From the NCBI GenBank assembly GCA_009781475.1, contig WQYB01000015.1, positions 1 through 41,407 of the forward strand: a DNA stretch of 41,407 nucleotides, read 5' to 3'. Position 1 is the stretch's first letter, and each line of letters starts with the position of its first letter. The notes beneath the pieces are model-generated. The model did no database searches and was not told the origin of the DNA. It saw only the letters and a list, made by a program, of their open reading frames with translations. The translations under genes and the position numbers were made by a program. Below are positions 18,260 through 28,111 of this stretch, piece by piece. The stretch is from Treponema sp. GTDB lineage: Bacteria; Spirochaetota; Spirochaetia; Treponematales; Breznakiellaceae.

Positions 18260-19156
18260 TTAAGCCTGTAAGGTTAATCCTTCTTTTGCCATTATAATTT
18301 CCATGTGTCTGTTGGTTTGCGCATAACTTTTTTCTATTTCTTCCAGCTCTTTATCGGTGTGCTGCGGTTCGTGATGATAAAATACAAGTTTTTTAACACC
18401 TGCGTCTTTAGTTAATTCTACGCCTTGTTCATTGGAACTGTGCCCCCATCCTATACGTTTTGTATATTCATTATTTGTATATTGGGCATCATGTATTACA
18501 ATATCAGCGCCTTTAATAAAATCTTTTATTTTTTCATTTTCTTCGGCAGCAGCTTCTTCTCCTTCCTTTTGCGCTTCTTCATCATCATTTTCAGATGTAA
18601 AAAGATTGCGGTAAGGCTCATGATCAAAAACAGTTGCGATGGATTTACCTTTGTAATTAAAACGAAAACCAAGACAAAAAATTGGATGATTAAGAAATTT
18701 ACTGGTAACACTAAGACCATCGCCAAGATTCAGTGTAGTCTCTTTTATTTCGTTGTATTCAATATTTGCAGAAAGTTCATCCGCTCTTACAGGCCAATAC
18801 TGATAAGATAACTGGTTCCCGATAACCGATTTTAAGTTTTCACTTTCCAAAGTTACAGGTCCTGTTATCCGCAGTTCATTACCGGGAACATAAACAGGAT
18901 TAAACATCGGAAAACCCATTATATGATCCCAATGGGTATGTGTAAGAAAAATATCAGCTTTAATTTTTCCGTATTTTGCAAAATCATTTTTCATAAGCCA
19001 ATCACCAAGTGGTCTGGCTCCGCTGCCAAGATCTACAATGAGAAGACGTTCATCTGCTCTTATTTCAAGACATGATGTATTTCCGCCGTAAATAACTGTA
19101 TCAATACCCGGAGTGGGAAGAGATCCTCTTACCCCCCAAAAACGCACTGTTAGCAT
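18260..19156 (-). CDS. MBL-fold metallo-hydrolase
   Basis: A 298-residue metallo-beta-lactamase-fold protein. It opens VRFWGVRGSLPTPG, a form typical of a phosphodiesterase-like subgroup. It has the metal motif HTHWDHIMGFP, a distal H (FDHEPY), a D (DIVIHDAQYT) and a C-terminal His (LVFYHHEPQH). A Glu/Ala-rich insert sits at about residues 185-205. No signal peptide. It begins 20 bases after the HDOD gene stop, making it the last gene of a FN3 - HDOD - MBL run. Substrate unknown. Confidence 0.85.
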   Translation of the reverse strand: MLTVRFWGVRGSLPTPGIDTVIYGGNTSCLEIRADERLLIVDLGSGARPLGDWLMKNDFAKYGKIKADIFLTHTHWDHIMGFPMFNPVYVPGNELRITGPVTLESENLKSVIGNQLSYQYWPVRADELSANIEYNEIKETTLNLGDGLSVTSKFLNHPIFCLGFRFNYKGKSIATVFDHEPYRNLFTSENDDEEAQKEGEEAAAEENEKIKDFIKGADIVIHDAQYTNNEYTKRIGWGHSSNEQGVELTKDAGVKKLVFYHHEPQHTDKELEEIEKSYAQTNRHMEIIMAKEGLTLQA

Positions 19157-19176
19157 GTTTTGATTATATTACTTAT

Positions 19177-20043
19177 TCAGGAAATACGCAAGAAAACTTT
19201 TGCTCTTTCGATTTCATAATATAATTTTTCCATTATATCAAGAAAAACATCTTCTTTAAGACCGATAGTATCCCAGATTATCTGCTGCGGCTTTTCCGGT
19301 CTTCTGTCACCTGAAAAACCAACATCGTAAACAACAGAAAAATAATTTGCAATGACAACATTACATAAAATATTTTTATTTTTACCGGAATAACTGCTTG
19401 CATTATGATGATGAATTATTACATCGGTAATCGGACTGTCAAGTTTCCACAATCTTGCTATTAAATCGCCTGCGTTACAGTGATCGATATTTAAGTTGTC
19501 ATTTTCAATACTGTAAAGTGATTTTTGCTCACGATCGGCGATAGTGATCATATTTATATAATCCGATGAAAGAACAGCATTAAGCGGTATTTTACCAAGA
19601 TCATGGAGTAAACCTGCTGCAAAATATTCTTCAAGATACCTGGAATCTACTCCCTGTTTTTTAGCCAATAATTTTGACGTTACTCCTACGCAAAGACAAT
19701 GCCGCCAGAAACCTTCCATGTTAAGTCCGTCAATATCCTTGTTTTTCGGCAATATACTTAATATCGCGGTAGATAAAACAAGATTTTTTACAGTATTTAA
19801 TCCCAGCATTGTAATTGCTCTTACAAGCGATGTAATATGAGTACCAAGTCCGTAATAAGCCGAATTAATTAACTGAAGCAGCCTTCCTGTTAAAACAGGA
19901 TCAAGAGAAATAACTTTATTTAAATCGGATGGGTTTACATAAGCATTATTGCATATTTCCAAAACTTTTCCGGCAGATACAGGAAGACTCGGCATTTCAT
20001 GAATATAATTTTTTATTTTTTCATTCAAGTTGTTTTTTGTCAT
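19177..20043 (-). CDS. HDOD domain protein
   Basis: A 288-residue protein covered by one HDOD domain: IHEMPSLPVSAGKVLEICN at the start, DPVLTGRLLQLINSAYYG, ITSLVRAITMLGLNTVKNL, AAGLLHDLGKIPLN, then IIHHHN. HDOD proteins are regulatory relatives of HD phosphohydrolases, usually linked to signalling or second messengers. The start overlaps the FN3 gene stop by four bases, so production is likely coupled. No receiver or GGDEF domain is attached. Confidence 0.88.
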   Translation of the reverse strand: MTKNNLNEKIKNYIHEMPSLPVSAGKVLEICNNAYVNPSDLNKVISLDPVLTGRLLQLINSAYYGLGTHITSLVRAITMLGLNTVKNLVLSTAILSILPKNKDIDGLNMEGFWRHCLCVGVTSKLLAKKQGVDSRYLEEYFAAGLLHDLGKIPLNAVLSSDYINMITIADREQKSLYSIENDNLNIDHCNAGDLIARLWKLDSPITDVIIHHHNASSYSGKNKNILCNVVIANYFSVVYDVGFSGDRRPEKPQQIIWDTIGLKEDVFLDIMEKLYYEIERAKVFLRIS

Positions 20044-21716
20044 GGAACCAAACCTGCAAGCGGACGGGCTGTAACTTCCGCAGAAAATTCACCTACATGA
20101 TAATTAATCACGCCAGTTACACGGTCATAAGCTGCAACCCTGAAATAATAAAGAGTGCCGTTTCTAAGACCTTCAATTAAAACATTATTTGTTAACCCTA
20201 CATCAATGGGTGATTGCCCTAAAACTGCATCCGTTCCAAAAAGTTCTCCCCGGACACTGCTGTAATAAACAAGATAACCTGCAGTATTTTCCGCAGGACT
20301 ATTCCTCCAGCGAAGCTGAACTGCGCCATCGGCAGCAACCGCAACTAAATTACGGGGAGGCAGCGGCGGCTCGCCGGGTAAATAGACAATACTAATCTGT
20401 TCCAGGTAAGGGCTCGATTCGCCGTCTGCAGACGGATAAAAATCAACTGCAATTTGCACATATCGTCCGTTAATACCAGTTACAGGGCTGCCGGGTGTGA
20501 AACTGCTCCAGCGAACGGTATTTAAGAGATACGGGTTTTCACTGGCACGGATAAAAAAGCTCATTTCGCTGTCATCAGAAAATTTAAATCTTCCGTTTTG
20601 GCGGTATTCATTTTGCTGAGTTCCGTTTTGAATAGAAGAATTTCTTATGTTTGTCCTGCCGCCTGTTACATCAATCCTTGTTATATTGCTTAGATTATTT
20701 CCCAAATCTATCGCTCTTGTTTCCATTCTGCCGCCGGTTGAAACATATCTTTGAATGGACGATCTTCCTGCACATACACTGTGCAGTTTAAATTCATCCA
20801 TTATACCTGAAAAACGCTCTCCCAATGAAAAGTAACCTTCATTGCCTATAACGGGTGTAAATACTTCACTGCTCTCTCTGCCTGTAGCTGTAGTGTAGAC
20901 AATTGCCTCTGTAACACCGTTTACAAGATATTCCAGCATTCCTGTAGAAGCGTCAAAACGTATAAGATGATGACTCCATGTTTTTGGAATAATAGGAGTT
21001 GTTCCGCTAAATTCCAAATTAATATACCTTGCGCCGGAAGAACCGTTTACAGAAGCGAAAAAATTTGTAAAAGACCATTGTAATCTGTTTCTTGAAGCGC
21101 TGCATGAAATCCGTTGCGCAATATTTCTGTTGGCTTGCGAAGGACTTGAAGCTGCCCATGTAAGTATCTGTTCACCGTTTTCCAAATTCAAAGGGTACAG
21201 CCAAAATTCAATAGTAAAATCCCTTAAATAATTTCCTGTTGAAAAAAGCGCGTTCCTGTTTTGCGCCTGAATGACTATTGGACCTGAATTTGCGGCTGCG
21301 CCTGATCTGCCGAACAATGCAGCGCCGCTGCCGGCTCTTGCGGAAGCTCTATCTACCGATTCTATATCATTAGGAATTGTCAGCCTGTAATTGCCAATAC
21401 TGTCCCTAAATAGGCGCGGTTCCCTTTCGTCAAACGAAACAGCCATATCCAGAGCATGTTCAGATAATGCGGAAAAATTTCCCCAAACACCTGTTGCTGC
21501 GGAATATCCTGAAACAGACGTACCTGAAGCTGAAGATAAAACCAATACAGGATGAGGCCGTACTGCTCTAGCTTCTGTTATACTTGTCCTTGTTTCAGCG
21601 GCTCTCCATGTCGCAGCAGCGCCCAGAATAATTGTTTTTTCTTCAAAAGAAAAAATACTACCGCAAACAAACAAGAAAATGTATACTATGCTTATGAAAA
21701 TAAATGCTTTTTTCAT
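20040..21716 (-). CDS. Exported LamG-like / fibronectin type III protein
   Basis: A 558-residue exported protein. The signal peptide (MKKAFIFISIVYIFLFVCGSIFS) is followed by a unique region. A concanavalin/LamG-like beta sandwich covers about residues 130-330 (FTIEFWLYPLN, WSHHLIRFDASTGMLEYLVNG, SGIMDEFKLHSV). A further beta region follows, then an FN3 domain at about 455-550 (PPRNLVAVAADGAVQLRW, YYFRVAAYDRVTG). Such proteins usually act at the cell surface in carbohydrate or protein binding. It overlaps the HDOD gene by four bases, and its start lies 33 bases from the divergent uvrC start. Confidence 0.8.
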   Translation of the reverse strand: MKKAFIFISIVYIFLFVCGSIFSFEEKTIILGAAATWRAAETRTSITEARAVRPHPVLVLSSASGTSVSGYSAATGVWGNFSALSEHALDMAVSFDEREPRLFRDSIGNYRLTIPNDIESVDRASARAGSGAALFGRSGAAANSGPIVIQAQNRNALFSTGNYLRDFTIEFWLYPLNLENGEQILTWAASSPSQANRNIAQRISCSASRNRLQWSFTNFFASVNGSSGARYINLEFSGTTPIIPKTWSHHLIRFDASTGMLEYLVNGVTEAIVYTTATGRESSEVFTPVIGNEGYFSLGERFSGIMDEFKLHSVCAGRSSIQRYVSTGGRMETRAIDLGNNLSNITRIDVTGGRTNIRNSSIQNGTQQNEYRQNGRFKFSDDSEMSFFIRASENPYLLNTVRWSSFTPGSPVTGINGRYVQIAVDFYPSADGESSPYLEQISIVYLPGEPPLPPRNLVAVAADGAVQLRWRNSPAENTAGYLVYYSSVRGELFGTDAVLGQSPIDVGLTNNVLIEGLRNGTLYYFRVAAYDRVTGVINYHVGEFSAEVTARPLAGLVP

Positions 21717-21748
21717 GGTTTTCTACTATATTATCGGCAGAAAAAGAT

Positions 21749-23614
21749 ATGGATAATCAAAAAAAGTCGGAAAATTACTTAGATGATTTAAAAAAAATCG
21801 CTTGCGACGCTCCCGCAGAACCGGGTGTTTATATAATGAAGGATGAAACGGGTCTAATCATTTATGTAGGGAAAGCCAAATCTTTAAAAAACAGGTTAAA
21901 ATCTTATTTTTTTGGAGAAAAAGATCCCAAAACCGCTATTTTGATGCGTCATATACGTTCATTCGAGACAATAATTGTATCAAGTGAATATGACGCCCTG
22001 CTGCTGGAAAATACATTAATCAAGCAGCACTCCCCAAAGTATAATATAAGTCTAAAAGACGGTAAAACATACCCCGTTATCAGAATAACACATGAAAATT
22101 TTCCGCGGATATTCCGCACTCGCAGGATTATTCAAGATAAAAGCATTTATTACGGACCATTTCCGGACAGTCAAGCAGTAAATTCGATGATGGAATTAAT
22201 CGACAAACTTTTTCCCCTGCGTAAATGCAAAACAATTAAAAAAAACGGACCTTGTATGTATTATCATATAGGGCGCTGCATGGCTCCCTGCTGCGGTAAA
22301 ATTAATATCGAAGAATACGCACTCCATGTACAGAGAGTTCATAAACTTTTATCCGGCGCAACTGATGCATTAATAATCGATCTTACCGCTAAAATGCACG
22401 AGGCTGCCAGAACTTTGCAATTTGAAAATGCAGCTCAAATAAGGAACACCATAAGAGCGATTGAAAACCTGGCAGGCGAAGACAGCTCTGTTCAGGATCT
22501 AAATCCTGAAGACAGGGATTACATTGCATGGGCAGCGGAAGGAATACTTACAACATTTACAGTTTTTTCCATGCGCGGCGGAAAAATGACAGGCAGAGAT
22601 TTATTCCGCACAAGATCCGCCGCCGACGAACAAGAATCACTGGAATTATTTATTACGACCTATTACGATCCTTCAAGACCCCCTCCTGTTAAAATATTTA
22701 CACAAAATTTCACACGGAGGCACGGAGGCACGGAGAATAATACTGAGTTAATTCAGGATTGGTTTGAAAAACAATTTAATTATACACCTGAATTATTGCT
22801 TCCTTTGGAAAAACACCATGAGGCGATTCTTGCGATGGCAAGGCAAAATGCCGCAGAAGATCTGCGCAAGCGATTAAAAGAAAGAGGAGCAGGTCCCGCT
22901 CTTGATGAACTTATGCGCATACTAAAAATGGAAACAAAACCTGAACGCATCGAAGGATTTGACATTTCACACCTGGACGGTAAACATCCTGTAGCTTCTT
23001 TAATTTCATTTAAAAACGGAGTACCAGACCGTAAAAATTACCGTTATTTTAAACTGCGCACAGTAATCGGAACATCCGATGATTATGCCGCTATGCGCGA
23101 GGTAATTAAACGCCGTTATTCACGATTGCTTCGAGAAAATAAAGAACTTCCCGATTTAATACTTGTAGACGGAGGTATCGGGCAGGTGAACGCAGCAAAA
23201 TGTGTGTTAGACGATCTTGGCATCACAAACAGCGGTAAAAACAGCATCTGCCTTATAGGGCTTGCCGAACGTAATGATGAAATTTGGCAGATCGAGGTTA
23301 AAGAACCTTTGGTTCTTTCAAAGCAGTCGGAAGCTCTAAAGATTTTACAGCACGTACGCGATGAATGCCATCGTTTTGCAAATAATTTTAACCAGAGGCT
23401 TCGTTCAAAAGATTTATTTTTTTCTATACTGGAATCGGTTGAAGGTATTGGACACAAACGTGCGCTTACCATCATGAAAGTTTATGAATCAATTGAAAAT
23501 ATTGCCGCTGCACAACCGGACGAAATAGCTGAACGCTGCCAAATAAGCGAAAGCAGCGCAAGAGCTGTACGAGCTGTAGCTAAACTGGAAGTTAAAAAAA
23601 CGTCCGCAAACTAA
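21749..23614 (+). CDS. uvrC: Excinuclease ABC subunit C
   Basis: The nuclease subunit of nucleotide-excision repair, making both incisions with UvrAB. The GIY-YIG domain is at the N-terminus (PGVYIMKDETGLIIYVGKAKSLKNR reads as its core), followed by CMAPCC. The UVR motif is at FENAAQIRNTIRAIE. The RNase H-like C-nuclease starts at EGFDISHLDGKHPVAS and includes LILVDGGIGQ. HhH motifs are at the C-terminus (VEGIGHKRALTIM). From ATG 21749 it has 621 residues. An in-frame ATG at 21704 would run through the divergent gene's start region and is less likely. An in-frame insert TRRHGGTEN, encoded by a short repeat, sits near residue 325. Confidence 0.93.
   Translation: MDNQKKSENYLDDLKKIACDAPAEPGVYIMKDETGLIIYVGKAKSLKNRLKSYFFGEKDPKTAILMRHIRSFETIIVSSEYDALLLENTLIKQHSPKYNISLKDGKTYPVIRITHENFPRIFRTRRIIQDKSIYYGPFPDSQAVNSMMELIDKLFPLRKCKTIKKNGPCMYYHIGRCMAPCCGKINIEEYALHVQRVHKLLSGATDALIIDLTAKMHEAARTLQFENAAQIRNTIRAIENLAGEDSSVQDLNPEDRDYIAWAAEGILTTFTVFSMRGGKMTGRDLFRTRSAADEQESLELFITTYYDPSRPPPVKIFTQNFTRRHGGTENNTELIQDWFEKQFNYTPELLLPLEKHHEAILAMARQNAAEDLRKRLKERGAGPALDELMRILKMETKPERIEGFDISHLDGKHPVASLISFKNGVPDRKNYRYFKLRTVIGTSDDYAAMREVIKRRYSRLLRENKELPDLILVDGGIGQVNAAKCVLDDLGITNSGKNSICLIGLAERNDEIWQIEVKEPLVLSKQSEALKILQHVRDECHRFANNFNQRLRSKDLFFSILESVEGIGHKRALTIMKVYESIENIAAAQPDEIAERCQISESSARAVRAVAKLEVKKTSAN
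22711..22735 (+). repeat. Short CACGGAGG tandem repeat inside uvrC
   Basis: CACACGGAGG is followed by two further CACGGAG(GC) units, three in total. The stretch is read in frame as TRRHGGTEN between two segments that fit UvrC. It is related to the element at 9488-9507. Confidence 0.5.
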
Positions 23615-23644
23615 CTCAGATTTTCTTTTTTTTCTTTAAAAATA

Positions 23645-23673
23645 TTGAAAAAAACTGCAAATTTTGATATACT
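23645..23673 (+). promoter_or_regulatory. Strong sigma70 promoter for the activase gene
   Basis: TTGAAA (23645-23650), 17 bases, TATACT (23668-23673). The ATG at 23685 begins 11 bases after the -10. Transcription starting at the usual distance leaves a leader of only about 4-5 bases, and no ribosome site fits in it. Confidence 0.65.
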
Positions 23674-23684
23674 TATACTTCTGC

Positions 23685-26600
23685 ATGTTACACATAGGTA
23701 TTGATGTAGGCTCCACGACTGTTAAAGCTGTGGTAATACAGCCGCAAACAAAAAAAATATTATATTCCCGTTACGAGCGGCATAATGCCAGCCAAAGTGA
23801 AAAAGTATTATTATTTTTACAGGAAATTTTTACTTCGTTTCCAAATGAACAATATCGTCTTGCTTTTTGCGGCTCAGGCGGCAGAACAATTGCACAAACA
23901 CTGCGTTCTCCCTATATACAGGAAGTTGTCGCCAATTCAATTGCTATTAGAATTTTTTATCCTCAAACAAAAGTAGCAATTGAACTTGGCGGACAAGATG
24001 CCAAGATTGTTTTTTTCTATCACGATCATGTTACAAACCGCCTAAACGCAGGCGATATGCGCATGAATGGAAGCTGCGCAGGAGGAACCGGTGCGTTTAT
24101 TGATGAAGTCGCCTCTTTACTGCGCACCCCTGTTGAAGATTTTAACAGCCTTGCCGCAAAAGGTACGCAAGTTTATGACATATCAGGACGCTGCGGTGTT
24201 TTTGCAAAAACTGATATTCAGCCGCTTTTAAATCAAGGCGGCTTACTGCCGGATATAGCTCTTTCTACTTTTCATGCAATTGCAAAACAAACCATCGGCG
24301 GACTTGCTCAAGGATTGGAAATAAAACCTCCTGTTGTATTCGAAGGAGGACCTCTTACATTCAATCCTGTTTTAATCGATGTATTTGCACAAAGGCTTGG
24401 ACTTTCATCTTCAGATATAATCGTTCCTCCGAATGCGGAAATCTTTATTGCATACGGCGCTGCTCTTTCCATAAATGAAATGTTTTCAGATTATGAAAAT
24501 ACTGCCGACCCGGAGTTTATACTTTCTACTCTTTCAAGATACAGAGAAATTATTACCGGAGAAACTGTTACGCAAAACTTTAATTTTTTCAATAATGAAA
24601 AAGAATACAATGGGTTTAAAGAACGGCATAAAATACAAACTATTAACACTAACTTTTTTAATTCCAATGCATTTTCTGAAAAAAAAGATTTAAAAGTTTA
24701 CATGGGAATTGACGCAGGCTCTACAACAACTAAATTTGTTTTAATAGATGAAGATGAAAATGTAGTTGATTATTTTTACAGTCCCAATAAGGGAGAACCG
24801 TTAAAGGTAATAAAACAAGCGTTACTCGACATGTATGAAAAATACCGCAATGCGGGTATAAATCTTGAAATTACAGCTTTAGGAACAACAGGTTACGGAG
24901 AACTTTTATTTGACAAGGCGCTTGGAGCCGATTTTCATACTGTAGAAACTGTAGCGCATGCAGCGGCAGCGCAAAAATACATACCGGGTGTAAGTTTTAT
25001 TCTGGATATCGGCGGACAGGACATGAAAGCCATTAATTTATCAAACGGTATTGTTACAAATATAACTGTTAACGAAGCATGTTCTTCAGGCTGCGGCTCA
25101 TTTTTGGAAACATTTGCGGAAACCTTAAATATACCCGTTAATAAAATAGCAGAATATGCTTTTAACGCTAAAAACCCGGCGCAGCTTGGCAGCCGCTGTA
25201 CAGTTTTTATGAACAGTACAATTATTACAGAACAAAAAAACGGCAAGCAAGCCGATGACATTATGGCAGGGCTTTGCCGTTCGATAATCGAAAATGTATT
25301 TACCAAAGTTGTACGTATTTCAAATACTGCTCAGCTTGGAGAAAAAATAGTAGTACAGGGAGGCACTCTTAAAAATGACGCTGTATTAAGAGCTCTGGAA
25401 CAATATCTTGACAAACAGGTAATTCGTGCTCCCTACCCGGGGGAAATGGGCGCTATCGGTATAGCCCTTTTAACAAAACGTGAAATCGAAGAAAACGGTT
25501 ACACTTCACCTCACGGACCGCATGATCGTTCGCGTTTTATTGGTTTTGATATTTTAAAAGATTTTGATTATACACAGGAAGCGAATTTAATATGTCCGTT
25601 TTGTGCAAACAATTGCAATCGTACACTGGTTCGTTTTTCCAATAAAAATACATGGGTTACAGGAAACCGCTGTGAACGCGGAGAACTTGTAGGCGACCCG
25701 CAAGACAAAGTATTACGTAAAGAAATAGACAAAAGAACAAAGATAATGAACTCTGTTCCGGATATGATGAAAATTCGCGACGAACTTGTCTTTAAAGATT
25801 ATCACTATAAACAATTGCTGCCGTCAAATAATATAACTATTGGAATACCCCGGGTACTTGATTTTTGGCGTAATATGCCTTTCTGGAAAGTTTTTTGGAA
25901 GGCTTTGGGATTTAATGTTATTATCTCAAAAAAAAGTTCACGGCAGTTATACGAAAAAGGCATACAGTACGTTGCAAGCGACACTGTATGTTTCCCTGCA
26001 AAACTTGTACATGGTCACATTGAAGATTTAATAGAAAAAAAAGCGGACAGGATTTTCTTTCCGCAGATTAACAGGCTCCCTCCTGATAATCCCGAACGTT
26101 TCAGCACGTTTACATGCCCTGTTTTAAAGGGTTATCCGTTATCTGTAAAGTTTTCCAATAACCCGCAGGAAAAACACAATATTCAATTTGATACTCCTAT
26201 ATGTCATTGGTTTTCAAAAAAAGATCAAGATTATCAGATAATCAGTTTCATGAAAGAAACCTTTAATATTCCCAAAAAGACTGTTCTTGCAGCCATAAAA
26301 CAGGCAGAAGCCGCTCTTTCAGATTTTAACCATACTATGACAGATAACGGAAAAAAAATAATTGATGATGTGCAGCGCAAAGGTGAGTTTGCCGTTGTTA
26401 TCGCAGGGCGGCATTATCAGTACGACGATCATATAAACCATAATTTGTCACGTTATTTTACAAGTTTAGGCATACCTGTTTTAACCCTGGATTCCCTTCC
26501 CGATCTCGGAAAAGTAGAGCTTGAAAAATCCCGGGTAGAAATTACAAATAACAATCATGCCCGTCTTTTATCGGGAGCGGTAATAGCGGCGCAGCACCCT

Positions 26601-28076
26601 GCTCTTGAATACGTAGATATTTTCAGTTTCGGCTGCGGACATGATGCCGTATATACCGACGAAATTGAACGTATCATGAGCGAGATTTCCGGTAAATCTC
26701 CGTTAATATTAAAAATGGATGAAAGTGAAATTGCTGGACCTTTACGCATAAGGGTGCGTTCATTTATTGAAACTGTAATGATACGGCGGAAAAAAACCGA
26801 ACACAAGTCAGTGCCGTTAGGTGATCCGTACCCTGTTAAGCTGTATAAAAAAGATAAACATAAAACAATTTTAATTCCAAACGCAAGCAGGGCGTTCTGC
26901 CTGGTATTGAGCTCGTGCCTTTCTCATGACGGCTATAAAGCTGAACCACTTCCGATGGGAGGCGCTGAAGCAATAGCGATGGGGAAAAAATATGTGCATA
27001 ACGATATGTGCCTGCCTGCACAAATTGTAATCGGCGAAGCCATCCTTGCATTAAAAAGCGGGAAATATGATCCGGAAAATACAGTTGTAGGTTCTCCAAA
27101 AGTTTTATGCGACTGCCGCCTTGCAAATTATATGCCCTTAACAAGAAAAGCGTTAGACGAAGCCGGCTTCCCGCAGGTTCCTGTTATAACAACAGATATG
27201 TTCGATTTAAAAAACGCTCATCCGGGAATGAATTTTACCAATATGACTTACGCCAATGTTGTTTGGGGTGTTATTCAAACTGATGCGCTTGAATATTTAC
27301 GCAGAAAAATCCGCCCATACGAATTAAATAATGGTGAAACAGATGAAGTAACCGAGAACGCTTTTTTAGAAATAGCAAAAGGCATTAGAAAAGGCGGGAT
27401 TGCAGGATCAATAAAACCTTTTAAAAAAGCAATAAAAGATTTATGCGCCATCCGTTATGATCGCAGCATTTTAAAAGAGCAGGTACTTATACAAGGCGAA
27501 TATCTATTAACATTCCATCCGGGTTCCAATCAGGAAGTTGAAAAGTATCTTGAAAAAAACGGCATGGAAGTTATCTTCCCCAGAATGTACGGTATATACC
27601 GTCATCTTTTTTTAAATCATACAATATCAGAAATAAAAGAATTTAAGGTTAAACATTCGTTATACGACACATTATTTGCAATGGCAGGCAATAAATTTAT
27701 GGACATTGCCGTAAAACATACCGACAAGATCGCAAAAAAGCATCCGTTATACGAACCTGATGTAACACTGGATGAAGTAGCTAAATTAAGCGATCATATA
27801 ATGCATCATTCAATTCTTTCCGGCGAATCTTTTTTAATTGCAGCGGACATTCTTCATTACGCTTCAAAAGGAATCCGCTCTTTTATAATTCTCCAGCCTT
27901 TCGGCTGCCTTCCAAACCATATCTGCGGAAGGGGTATTATGAAAAAGGTAAAAGAACAATACCCCGGTATACAGATTCTGCCTTTGGATTATGATCCAGA
28001 CGTAAGTTTTGCAAATATAGAAAACAGGCTTCAAATGCTTATAATGAATGCAAAAAGTTTAAAGAAAACCGCTTAA
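23685..28076 (+). CDS. Fused acyl-CoA dehydratase activase (BadF/BcrD-like, DUF2229)
   Basis: A 1463-residue protein with two ASKHA ATPase modules in series. Module 1 covers about residues 1-300 (GIDVGSTTVKAV, ELGGQDAKIVF, NGSCAGGTGAFIDE). Module 2 covers about 340-640 (MGIDAGSTTTKFVL, DIGGQDMKAINL, EACSSGCGSFLE). Both contain the Cys that ligates the [4Fe-4S] cluster in 2-hydroxyacyl-CoA dehydratase activators. Next comes a Cys-rich DUF2229 segment (CPFCANNCNRTLV, GNRCERGE), then a dehydratase-subunit-like C-terminal half with QPFGCLPNHICGRG. Known short homologues feed electrons ATP-dependently into dehydratases. The substrate of the long fused form is not established. An in-frame TTG at 23664 overlaps the -10, so ATG 23685 is chosen. 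Confidence 0.85.
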   Translation: MLHIGIDVGSTTVKAVVIQPQTKKILYSRYERHNASQSEKVLLFLQEIFTSFPNEQYRLAFCGSGGRTIAQTLRSPYIQEVVANSIAIRIFYPQTKVAIELGGQDAKIVFFYHDHVTNRLNAGDMRMNGSCAGGTGAFIDEVASLLRTPVEDFNSLAAKGTQVYDISGRCGVFAKTDIQPLLNQGGLLPDIALSTFHAIAKQTIGGLAQGLEIKPPVVFEGGPLTFNPVLIDVFAQRLGLSSSDIIVPPNAEIFIAYGAALSINEMFSDYENTADPEFILSTLSRYREIITGETVTQNFNFFNNEKEYNGFKERHKIQTINTNFFNSNAFSEKKDLKVYMGIDAGSTTTKFVLIDEDENVVDYFYSPNKGEPLKVIKQALLDMYEKYRNAGINLEITALGTTGYGELLFDKALGADFHTVETVAHAAAAQKYIPGVSFILDIGGQDMKAINLSNGIVTNITVNEACSSGCGSFLETFAETLNIPVNKIAEYAFNAKNPAQLGSRCTVFMNSTIITEQKNGKQADDIMAGLCRSIIENVFTKVVRISNTAQLGEKIVVQGGTLKNDAVLRALEQYLDKQVIRAPYPGEMGAIGIALLTKREIEENGYTSPHGPHDRSRFIGFDILKDFDYTQEANLICPFCANNCNRTLVRFSNKNTWVTGNRCERGELVGDPQDKVLRKEIDKRTKIMNSVPDMMKIRDELVFKDYHYKQLLPSNNITIGIPRVLDFWRNMPFWKVFWKALGFNVIISKKSSRQLYEKGIQYVASDTVCFPAKLVHGHIEDLIEKKADRIFFPQINRLPPDNPERFSTFTCPVLKGYPLSVKFSNNPQEKHNIQFDTPICHWFSKKDQDYQIISFMKETFNIPKKTVLAAIKQAEAALSDFNHTMTDNGKKIIDDVQRKGEFAVVIAGRHYQYDDHINHNLSRYFTSLGIPVLTLDSLPDLGKVELEKSRVEITNNNHARLLSGAVIAAQHPALEYVDIFSFGCGHDAVYTDEIERIMSEISGKSPLILKMDESEIAGPLRIRVRSFIETVMIRRKKTEHKSVPLGDPYPVKLYKKDKHKTILIPNASRAFCLVLSSCLSHDGYKAEPLPMGGAEAIAMGKKYVHNDMCLPAQIVIGEAILALKSGKYDPENTVVGSPKVLCDCRLANYMPLTRKALDEAGFPQVPVITTDMFDLKNAHPGMNFTNMTYANVVWGVIQTDALEYLRRKIRPYELNNGETDEVTENAFLEIAKGIRKGGIAGSIKPFKKAIKDLCAIRYDRSILKEQVLIQGEYLLTFHPGSNQEVEKYLEKNGMEVIFPRMYGIYRHLFLNHTISEIKEFKVKHSLYDTLFAMAGNKFMDIAVKHTDKIAKKHPLYEPDVTLDEVAKLSDHIMHHSILSGESFLIAADILHYASKGIRSFIILQPFGCLPNHICGRGIMKKVKEQYPGIQILPLDYDPDVSFANIENRLQMLIMNAKSLKKTA

Positions 28077-28111
28077 TTTTTAAAAGCTATTATCTTGATA
28101 AAAAAGCCGAT

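Noticed and set aside
18256-18278. Inverted repeat ATTAAGCCT/AGGTTAAT between the convergent Ldh and MBL genes as terminator
   Set aside because: The stem is short, has a bulge, lies within the MBL C-terminal codons and is not followed by a T-run.
21704-21748. Upstream ATG start for uvrC
   Set aside because: It would start inside the first codons of the divergent exported protein and adds 15 residues (MLFSWFSTILSAEKD) not expected in UvrC.
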